DNA of 64,000 bases from RDXT01 sp033765305 (GTDB lineage Bacteria; Bacteroidota; Bacteroidia; J057): positions 1 to 64,000 of the forward strand of contig JANRID010000073.1 of assembly GCA_033765305.1 (NCBI GenBank), written 5' to 3'. Made by a program: the position numbers and the translations under genes. Under the pieces are notes generated by a model. The model saw nothing but the letters and a program-made list of their open reading frames with translations, was not told where the DNA came from and did not search any database. Of this stretch, positions 17,404 to 23,795 are shown piece after piece. Each line of letters starts with the position of its first letter. Within the stretch, counting starts at the first letter, position 1.

Positions 17404-18654
17404 TCACCAGCGGACCTGTCCGCTGCCCGTCACGACCCATTTCTCCGTCACCAGCTTTTCGAGGGCGAAGGGGCCCCGCGCATGCAGTTTCTGGGTGGAA
17501 ATGCCGATTTCCGCCCCCAGGCCAAAGACGCCGCCGTCGGTGAAACGGGTGGAGGCATTGGCATACACCGCGGCGGCATCCACCTCCTCCTGGAAGCGGG
17601 CACAGGCTGCAGGGTCCTGGGAGACAATGGCTTCGGAGTGTTTGGAGGAATAGCGGCGGATGTGGTCCAGGGCCTCTTCGAAGCCGCCGGTGACCTTGAC
17701 GGAGCATTGCAGGGAGAGGAATTCCCGCCCGAAATCGGCGGGCTGGGCTTCGCGCAGGTCGGGATAGCCGAGCGCGTGCAGGATGGCATAGGCCTGCGGA
17801 TCGGCGAAGATGCGCACGCCGTAGTGCGCCAGCCGGGGGGCCAGCCGCTCCAGCAGGCCCTGGGCGGCGGGGGCATCCACGAGCACCGTATCCAGCGCAT
17901 TGCAGACGGAAGGCCGGGAGACCTTGGCATTCAGCACAATCGCTGCTGCCTGGTCCAGGTCGGCGCTGGCCTCGACGTAGGTATGGCAGACGCCGGCGCC
18001 GGTCTCGATGACCGGTACGGTGGCATGGCTGCGCACGAAGTCGATCAGCTCCTGCGAGCCGCGGGGGATGATGACATCGAGATATTCGCGGCTTTGGAGG
18101 AAGGGGAGGACCCATTCGCGTTCGGGGGGGAGGAGCTGCACGGCAGCGGGGGGCAGCCCGGCGGCATCGAGGGCTTCGCGGATGCAGGCGCAGAGGGCCT
18201 GGTTGCTGTCCCAGGCGTCGGAGCCGCCGCGCAGCACGGCGGCATTGCCGGCGCGGAGGCAGAGGGCCGCCACATCGATGGTCACGTTGGGGCGGGCTTC
18301 GTAGATGATGCCCGCCACGCCGAGGGGGACGGTGAATTTCTGGACCAGCAGGCCGTTGGCAGGCCGGGTTTCGTAGAGGAGGCGGCGCGTAGGGTCGGGG
18401 AGGGCGGCCACGTCGCGCACGGCAGCGGCCAGGCTGCGGATGCGGCCCTCGTCGAGCAGCAGGCGGTCGCGCTTGGGGTCGTCCGCGCGCATGCGCGCGA
18501 GGTCGGCGGCATTGGCGGCGAGCAGCGCCGGGATGGCATCTTCCAGCCGGGCAGCCAGCAGCAGCAGCAGGTCCCGCCGGGCTTCATCGGAGCAGCGCTG
18601 GATGGCGGGGGCGGCGGCCTGTGCCGCCTGGAGGAGTTCGCGGAGGGTGTGCAT
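17404..18654 (-). CDS. proA: Glutamate-5-semialdehyde dehydrogenase (gamma-glutamyl phosphate reductase)
   Basis: Second enzyme of proline synthesis, reducing gamma-glutamyl phosphate with NADPH. At 416 residues it has the normal size. Family landmarks: VPLGVAGIIYEARPNVTIDVAALCLRAGN, AAVLRGGSDA, VIIPRGS, VPVIETGAGVCHTY, the catalytic Cys in SRPSVCNALDTVLVD, and the C-terminal DGGVFGLGAEIGISTQKLHARGP. The start MHTLRELLQ at 18654 was preferred, since upstream DNA is repeat. proB is not next to it. A TAnnTTTG-type element ends only 5 bp before the ATG. Confidence 0.96.
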   Translation of the reverse strand: MHTLRELLQAAQAAAPAIQRCSDEARRDLLLLLAARLEDAIPALLAANAADLARMRADDPKRDRLLLDEGRIRSLAAAVRDVAALPDPTRRLLYETRPANGLLVQKFTVPLGVAGIIYEARPNVTIDVAALCLRAGNAAVLRGGSDAWDSNQALCACIREALDAAGLPPAAVQLLPPEREWVLPFLQSREYLDVIIPRGSQELIDFVRSHATVPVIETGAGVCHTYVEASADLDQAAAIVLNAKVSRPSVCNALDTVLVDAPAAQGLLERLAPRLAHYGVRIFADPQAYAILHALGYPDLREAQPADFGREFLSLQCSVKVTGGFEEALDHIRRYSSKHSEAIVSQDPAACARFQEEVDAAAVYANASTRFTDGGVFGLGAEIGISTQKLHARGPFALEKLVTEKWVVTGSGQVRW

Positions 18655-18658
18655 GGGG

Positions 18659-18666
18659 CAAAGGTA
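18659..18666 (-). promoter_or_regulatory. TAnnTTTG element ahead of proA
   Basis: On the minus strand the sequence reads TACCTTTG, an exact TAnnTTTG match. It lies only 5 bp upstream of the proA ATG, so the transcript would be leaderless or nearly so. No clear TTG lies 19-21 bp upstream. Confidence 0.4.
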
Positions 18667-18690
18667 GGAAGGATTCAGCAGCTGGCAGAA

Positions 18691-18784
18691 GGTATTCAGT
18701 ATCAAGTCGTAAGTACCAAGTATCAAGTCGGAAGACTGGTCTTTGGGTGGTATTGGGGAGTGCGTATTGAGTAGTGGGTAAGGG
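18691..18784. repeat. Degenerate heptad repeats, site C (upstream of proA)
   Basis: Words of the same family as the other sites: AGTATCAAGTCGTAAGTACC, AAGTATCAAGTCGGAAGACT, then GTGCGTATTGAGTAGTGGGTA. Period is about 7 bp. It fills most of the gap between the proA promoter element and a GC hairpin at 18848. Confidence 0.75.
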
Positions 18785-18847
18785 TCTTTGCGGGGGTGGA
18801 TGCAGGCGGGCTGCGCTGGATTACGGGGGTGATGGGCCTGAAATGCC

Positions 18848-18874
18848 GCGCGCCGGCCTGGAAGGCCGGCGCGC
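18848..18874 (-). terminator. GC-rich hairpin after the T9SS cargo gene
   Basis: A perfect 12-bp stem (GCGCGCCGGCCT with its complement) and a 3-nt loop, 19 bp past the stop of the gene at 18894-19955. No T-run follows, so termination strength is uncertain. Confidence 0.5.
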
Positions 18875-18893
18875 ATGCGGGCTTAGGGGCGGA

Positions 18894-19955
18894 TCAGCGG
18901 AGGATCAGGATGGGCTGAGACAGCTGCTGGCCTGCGGCAGTGATCCGGAGCAGGTACGTGCCTGCTGGCAGTTGTGCCGGCGGGACCCAGTCGAAGGCAT
19001 GCACCCCTGCAGCCAGCGGCTGGCCTGCGAAGAAGGTGGCGGCGCTGCGCCCTTTCAGATCCAGGAGCTGAGCCGTGCAGACTTGGGCTTCCTGGAGTTC
19101 AAACTGGCAGCGGAGCCGGTGCTGCACAGGATTGGGAGATATCCGGAGGTTGGCTTGGGCAAACAGCGGATCGACTGCGGTCGAAGCGCTGTCGGCAAGG
19201 CTCTGGAAAAAGGATACGACGGCGCTGGTGGTGGACCGGATCTGGCGGAAGTTGGCGGCGAGTGAAAGGTCGAAAAAGAACGAAAGCACCTTGGAGCTGC
19301 CGTTGTCGTACCATGCGGCCGCGACGCTGTCGGCCAGGACGTAGGAAGGGCCGCCCATGCGGTAGATGGCAACGGCGCTGTCGCGCAGGCTCACCCCGTC
19401 TGCCCACCAGAGCGTAGGAAACTGCCAGGTAAGTGCGGTCAGCCCGGAGATCGGCTGGAGTGTATCCGGCAGCACGGTCGGAACCCCCAAGCTGCCGTCG
19501 CTGCCGTAGGACTGCACATCGTACGAGCTGAGGCCCAGGTATTCGTATGCAAAATCGCCTGCCTGAAAAGCGGCAGCGGGCGCGCCGTAGCGGTCGAAGA
19601 GAAAGTCATTGCCTACTACCCACAGGAAGCCGCCCTGGTCGAGGTAGGCTTTCAGCCGGGCATTGTCCTCATCCAGCCCGTTCCAGAACCAGAGCCCCGA
19701 GTCGTCGGTGGAGGTATGCCAGATGACCAGATCGAAACCAGCCAGATAGGTATCGAGCGGTGCCTCGGCGCTGTCGACAGCATTGTAATAGGTATACGTG
19801 TACCCCAGCGAGTCGAGCGCTGAGGCAAAATAGGGCGCATTGCCGAACGCATCGTCTGAATCGTCCACAAACAGGATGGATATCTGCGCCTGGGCCTGCA
19901 GACCGCCCATCATAGCCAGCAATGCCAGCATCCAGCGTGTCAAGTTGTACATCAT
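18894..19955 (-). CDS. Secreted T9SS cargo protein of unknown function
   Basis: A 353-residue exported protein. A signal peptide ends near MGGLQAQAQ. The next ~230 residues begin ISILFVDDSDDAFGNAPYF and read like a Rossmann/glutamine-amidotransferase-like fold (FDLVIWHTSTDDSGLW, GGFLWVVGNDFLFDRYG), but no catalytic triad can be assigned. The last ~80 residues (LRISPNPVQHRL to QPILILR) form a type A T9SS sorting domain, with the SPNP start and the GTYLLRI motif typical of cargo. It should be secreted through the type IX system and attached to the surface or released. Either of two adjacent ATGs could be the start. Confidence 0.85.
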   Translation of the reverse strand: MMYNLTRWMLALLAMMGGLQAQAQISILFVDDSDDAFGNAPYFASALDSLGYTYTYYNAVDSAEAPLDTYLAGFDLVIWHTSTDDSGLWFWNGLDEDNARLKAYLDQGGFLWVVGNDFLFDRYGAPAAAFQAGDFAYEYLGLSSYDVQSYGSDGSLGVPTVLPDTLQPISGLTALTWQFPTLWWADGVSLRDSAVAIYRMGGPSYVLADSVAAAWYDNGSSKVLSFFFDLSLAANFRQIRSTTSAVVSFFQSLADSASTAVDPLFAQANLRISPNPVQHRLRCQFELQEAQVCTAQLLDLKGRSAATFFAGQPLAAGVHAFDWVPPAQLPAGTYLLRITAAGQQLSQPILILR

Positions 19956-20025
19956 ATTGGAGAATGGTTAAGGTGAATGGAGCAAATGACGGAAATGGCC
20001 TAGGTAATCGGGCCGAATCCCGAAA

Positions 20026-21495
20026 TTAACGCAACTGAATGGTAACATGCATCGATTTGCCCCCCTGCACCCGTAAAAAATACCAGCCTGGAGCCAAATG
20101 GCCCAGGTCCCAGGCCAGGGTCTGCGGCGCAGCCTGGGGGATCAGGCCCTGGCGCATCAGGACCCGTCCGGATAGATCGCTGAGTATCAGCGCTCCGTTA
20201 GCCGGCACAGGCTGAAGCAGCTGGAGGTGCAGGCGCCGCCCGTCCTGCCAGACCCGGACCGCAGGCGGCGCTGCCGCCGGATCCAGCCCTGCCGGCACAG
20301 GCGCCGGCACGAAGGTCTGTACCGGAGATGCAGGCGTGCACGTATGGCCCGGATGATAGGCCCATACGCGCCAGTAGTAGGTCTGGTTTGGGAGCCAGGC
20401 AGCGGCCAGCCAGGCCGAGGTATCGGCCAGCAGCCATTCCTGCGGATCGAGGCTGAAGGATGCCGAACGGTCGGCCTCTACGATATAGCCAGCGGCGCCT
20501 GCCGCCGGATGCCAGCTGAACCGGATCGAGTCGCCCATATACCGGACCGTATCGGCCGGCAGCAGCAGGACCGGCTGCCCGGCAGGCAGCGTATCGCCGG
20601 GCGTCTGCCCGCGCAGATGCGCCCGGTCCGGCAGGCTCAGGCCGGCCCGCATCAGTGCCTGCTGCTGCGGGCTGAAGACAGCCCGGCAACTGTCATTAAA
20701 GTAGCTCATAATCAGCGTCTCATCCGGATCGAGCGGCTGACCGGCCGGGTCCTGCACGGGTCCTGCGTACTGGCAGGACTGCTGCCAGCCGAGGCCGTTG
20801 TTGTAGTCGGGCGGGGTGTCGCAGAGCTGGTCGCCGGCAGTCTGGCAGTTGGAGCCGTCCATCCGTTCGGTGGCCGTGACGCCGTCGGAAGCCAGGGCAG
20901 GGGCAGGCCCCGCCTGGGTCCGGGCTTGCGCGTCCCAGCCGAAATGCGGGTGCAGCAGCCCGAAAAAATGCCCGCATTCGTGCGCCAGGGTCTTGTTGCC
21001 GCTGCGCAGCATGTCCCGCCGCAGCACCAGCCAGTCGTCGCCCGGATCGAAATAGCCTGTCACGCCAGACTCGCCCGCAGGCCCGGCATTCTGCACAACA
21101 AAGATATTCAGGGCGGAATCCGCTTTCAGGCTGCGCATGGCCTGCTGGCTGGCGCTCAGGTGGTGCTGGGAGAAGATGCCGGTGCTGCGCACCTGCCGGA
21201 TGCCCTGCGGCGCCAGGAAAAAGCGGATACCCGCCGGACGGAACTGCGCATTCAGCTCGCAGAGGGCCTGGAGGACCCGCGCGGACGGCGTCTGGCTGCC
21301 TCCGTCGGAGCGGGCTGCGAGGTGGAACACGGCCGGGATCTGATACAGCGTATCGCTGCGCAGGGCACCGGCTGCTGCCAGGCGCAGGCGCGCTTCATGG
21401 TTTGGAGGCAGGCCTGCCTGCCCGCAATGGTCCTGCCCCGGAAGCCTGGCGGCCAGCACGGCCAATAGGAGCCAGCAGATGACAGCGCTTCGCAT
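20026..21495 (-). CDS. Secreted M43-like zinc metalloprotease with T9SS sorting domain
   Basis: A 489-residue exported protease. Signal peptide at residues 1-20 (MRSAVICWLLLAVLAARLPG). The zinc motif HECGHFFGLLH (His172, Glu173, His176, His182) fits the extended HExxHxxGxxH metzincin pattern. A Met-turn candidate, LIMSYFNDSC, follows near residue 270, as in pappalysin-like M43 proteases. Cysteines cluster around SNCQTAGDQLCDTP, probably disulphides. A fibronectin-like region (SIRFSWHPAAGAAGYIVEAD) comes next. The last ~85 residues end in LAPGWYFLRVQGGKSMHVTIQ, a T9SS type A domain. It forms a same-strand pair with the cargo gene downstream. Confidence 0.88.
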   Translation of the reverse strand: MRSAVICWLLLAVLAARLPGQDHCGQAGLPPNHEARLRLAAAGALRSDTLYQIPAVFHLAARSDGGSQTPSARVLQALCELNAQFRPAGIRFFLAPQGIRQVRSTGIFSQHHLSASQQAMRSLKADSALNIFVVQNAGPAGESGVTGYFDPGDDWLVLRRDMLRSGNKTLAHECGHFFGLLHPHFGWDAQARTQAGPAPALASDGVTATERMDGSNCQTAGDQLCDTPPDYNNGLGWQQSCQYAGPVQDPAGQPLDPDETLIMSYFNDSCRAVFSPQQQALMRAGLSLPDRAHLRGQTPGDTLPAGQPVLLLPADTVRYMGDSIRFSWHPAAGAAGYIVEADRSASFSLDPQEWLLADTSAWLAAAWLPNQTYYWRVWAYHPGHTCTPASPVQTFVPAPVPAGLDPAAAPPAVRVWQDGRRLHLQLLQPVPANGALILSDLSGRVLMRQGLIPQAAPQTLAWDLGHLAPGWYFLRVQGGKSMHVTIQLR

Positions 21496-21617
21496 AGTTT
21501 GAGCGGCAGTTGAATGGGAATGGCCGGGAAATTACGGAATTCTCCGCAGCGGCAGGCGAGCGCTGTCCATTTCCGCTCCGGTGAACAAGGGTACAGCGGA
21601 AAGCCCCGCCCTGGCCG

Positions 21618-22088
21618 TGCCATGAATCAGCAGTTTGCCTGATGCAGAGAATCGCCCCATACCGCCCGCCGATCTGGTCTTTTGTCAAAGGACCGGTCTT
21701 TGCGCACCGCCTGGTTGCAGTCCGAGGACGAGTAGCGCTCCGAGGCGCCCAGGGCATTTTTTGCTGCAAAATAAATCTGATCCCGCCGCAAGTACTGAGT
21801 CTATGGGGGTCATCAGCCGCGACCACCAGCTGCCCGCCATTTCGGCTGGTCTCCGGGTCCTGAAACAGGCGTATGATCGAGCGGGCCGGCAGGGGGTGCA
21901 GTTTGGCGTCCAGCTCATCCACAACCAGCACCCTGCCGTTCAGCAGTGTAGTGAAGATGGGCCCGGACAGGTCGATGACTTTATTGGTGCCTGCGCTTTC
22001 CTGCCGGCCGGCATCGAATTCGACCGGGGCCGCCGGAAAGCCTTGTGCATCCGCTGCCGCATGCAGGGGTTTGAGATGAATGAATACA
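21618..22088 (-). pseudogene. Frameshifted, truncated remnant of an AAA (AAA_15-like) ATPase
   Basis: Leftward from about 22088, one frame reads a clear ATPase C-terminal part: ESAGTNKVIDLSGPIF, then NGRVLVVDELDAKLHPL (Walker B) and ARSIIRLFQDPETSRNGGQL. After HRLS the family match jumps to another frame (LRRDQIYFAAKNALGASERY and AVRKDRSFDK). It then appears to return to the first (GGRYGAILCI). The Walker A half is absent, and the remnant ends at the inverted repeat at 22090. These two frame changes plus the truncation mark a decayed gene. Intact relatives are ABC-like ATPases often found in restriction or defence loci. Confidence 0.75.
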
Positions 22089-22089
22089 T

Positions 22090-22130
22090 ATCCAAGTAAT
22101 TTCAGTATCTTGTGCTGAATTTACTTGGAT
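22090..22130. promoter_or_regulatory. Large inverted repeat just upstream of an AAA ATPase gene
   Basis: Two 16-bp arms (22090-22105 and 22115-22130) pair with one mismatch around a 9-nt loop TATCTTGTG. The right arm ends 2 bp before the ATG at 22133. It could act as an operator or as an mRNA hairpin covering the start. The loop also resembles a -7 element (TATCTTGT). Confidence 0.6.
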
Positions 22131-22132
22131 CT

Positions 22133-23293
22133 ATGCTGTACATCCCCCGGAAAGCGGAGGCCTCTGTACAAGATCTGCTCGGCTATTTCCCGGTGGTGGG
22201 CATCCTGGGCCCCCGTCAGGTGGGCAAGACCTCCCTGGTGAAGGCCCTTCAGCGCCATCTGCCCCGGCCGAGCCTGTACCTGGACCTCGAAAACCCCGAC
22301 GACCGGGTGAAACTGACGCAGCCGGCCCTGTTCCTGGAGCCTTTGCAGGATTACACTGTGATCCTGGACGAGATTCAGCACGTGCCGGATCTGTTTCCGG
22401 TGCTCCGGGGCATCGTGGACCGCCATCGGGTACCGGGCCGTTTTATGCTGCTGGGCTCGGCTTCGCCCGAGCTGATCCGGCATGCGTCCGAGTCGCTGGC
22501 CGGCCGGATCGCCTACCTGGAGCTGGCGCCGCTGATCCGGCAGGAGCTGCCGGATACCTACAACTTCCGCAGCCACTGGCTGCGGGGCGGTTTTCCGGGC
22601 TCGCTCCTGGCGCCGGATGATGCGCTGTCGCAGGTGTGGCGGCGGAACTTTGTCCGCACCTACCTGGAGCGCGACCTGCCCATGCTGGGCCTGGGTGCCG
22701 ATCCGGTGCTCGTGGGCCGGCTCTGGCAAATGTGTGCGCATCTCTCCGGCGGCCTGCTCAACATGGAGACGCTGGCGCGTTCCCTGGGCATCGCGGGCAG
22801 CACCGTCCGCCGCTACCTCGACTTCCTGGAGGCAGCCTACCTGATCCGGCGGCTGCCCAGCTTTTCGGCCAACCTCGGCAAGCGGCTCGTCAAATCCCCC
22901 AAGCTCTACGTGCGCGATACGGGCATCCTGCACCAACTGCTGGGCATCGGCAGTTGGGACGAGCTGCACGGCCACCCGGTACTGGGCGCTTCCTGGGAGA
23001 CCTATGTCATCGAGCAGCTGGCGGCAGCCAAGCCCGACTGGGCAGAGCTGGCTTTTTACCGTACGCAGAACGGCGCAGGAGCTGATCTGCTCATCCTGCG
23101 GGGCGGCAGGCCCGTGGCTGTGGCTGCGATCCAGTATGCCAGTGCCCCCAAACCCGGACGCGGCTTTTATCAGAGCGTCGCCGACCTGGGCCATCCCCCC
23201 GCCTGGGTGCTTAGCCCCGTGCAGATGAGCTATCCCCGCTCCGAAACGCTCCGGGTGCTGGGAATGGGCGATTGGGAAAAGGTGTGGGGGTGA
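22133..23293 (+). CDS. AAA-family ATPase with DUF4143-type C-terminus
   Basis: A 386-residue ATPase of the AAA_14/DUF4143 group. The Walker A motif is GILGPRQVGKTSLVKAL (about residues 27-43). Walker B is YTVILDEIQHVPDLFPVLRG. MLLGSASPELIRHASESLAGR follows as the sensor region, then LRGGFPGSLLA and a winged-helix-like segment (METLARSLGIAGSTVRRYLDFL). The C-terminal part (YRTQNGAGADLLI) resembles the PD-(D/E)xK-like fold of the group, with the acidic residues only partly visible. Function is unknown in this family. A GTG in the inverted repeat at 22112 is in frame, but the ATG at 22133 fits relatives, which begin with a short MxYIPR-type N-terminus. Confidence 0.88.
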   Translation: MLYIPRKAEASVQDLLGYFPVVGILGPRQVGKTSLVKALQRHLPRPSLYLDLENPDDRVKLTQPALFLEPLQDYTVILDEIQHVPDLFPVLRGIVDRHRVPGRFMLLGSASPELIRHASESLAGRIAYLELAPLIRQELPDTYNFRSHWLRGGFPGSLLAPDDALSQVWRRNFVRTYLERDLPMLGLGADPVLVGRLWQMCAHLSGGLLNMETLARSLGIAGSTVRRYLDFLEAAYLIRRLPSFSANLGKRLVKSPKLYVRDTGILHQLLGIGSWDELHGHPVLGASWETYVIEQLAAAKPDWAELAFYRTQNGAGADLLILRGGRPVAVAAIQYASAPKPGRGFYQSVADLGHPPAWVLSPVQMSYPRSETLRVLGMGDWEKVWG

Positions 23294-23376
23294 AGACCTG
23301 TCTAGCTACGGTGCTGTCGGATGAGAGCTGCTAAGTAGCCCCTTTCCAAGGCTTTGGGGATCGCCGGAATTTGTGT

Positions 23377-23393
23377 AGTTTGGCAAACAAACT
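23377..23393. promoter_or_regulatory. Small inverted repeat upstream of the HEPN-like gene
   Basis: AGTTTG and CAAACT arms with a 5-nt loop, ending 7 bp before the ATG. The sequence TAGTTTGG inside it is a near match to a -7 element, so it could be an operator over the promoter. Confidence 0.4.
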
Positions 23394-23399
23394 GGTTAT

Positions 23400-23795
23400 A
23401 TGGATGTCGTTGCAAACCAACAGAATCTCAAAGGAGGATTCAAAAGGCATGGAGATATTGCAAAGTCCGGAAGTGATAGTACACACTACTTGTTATACTT
23501 TTATGCGAACGAGTGCGGTCTGAAATATCTTTTTCTCAGAGAAAACAGGCTCCAAAATACAGGCCGGTTTGCAGCACATTCCGGGTTGTCCGGTCAGAAA
23601 TATGGCCATGGCCATGATTTGCTGAAGTGGGTTGGAGAGCTAAAAATTCCCAATTTCACCTATAAAGATGAAACCGGCCACCCGGTGCCACTAAGGCAGG
23701 CACATGAAGCGCTTCGTTATGGTCAGGGCATTCACGAAGACCAAAAGAAAGTACTGAAATCGTTATTCATCACCCTTGCCACTAAGATCCAATGA
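23400..23795 (+). CDS. Small helical HEPN-like protein
   Basis: A 131-residue protein, soluble and mainly helical. Residues 25-50 (DSTHYLLYFYANECGLKYLF) and 68-82 (YGHGHDLLKWVGELK) match the amphipathic helices of HEPN-type proteins, whose members often carry RxxxxH RNase motifs. Here the nearest candidate is RFAAH (Arg56-His60), one residue short of the classic spacing, so catalysis is doubtful. Its stop overlaps the start of the following double ATPase by 4 bp (ATGA), implying a tight two-gene unit. Base composition is clearly AT-richer than the flanks, which suggests horizontal acquisition. It may be a toxin or effector held in check by the ATPase. Confidence 0.75.
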   Translation: MDVVANQQNLKGGFKRHGDIAKSGSDSTHYLLYFYANECGLKYLFLRENRLQNTGRFAAHSGLSGQKYGHGHDLLKWVGELKIPNFTYKDETGHPVPLRQAHEALRYGQGIHEDQKKVLKSLFITLATKIQ

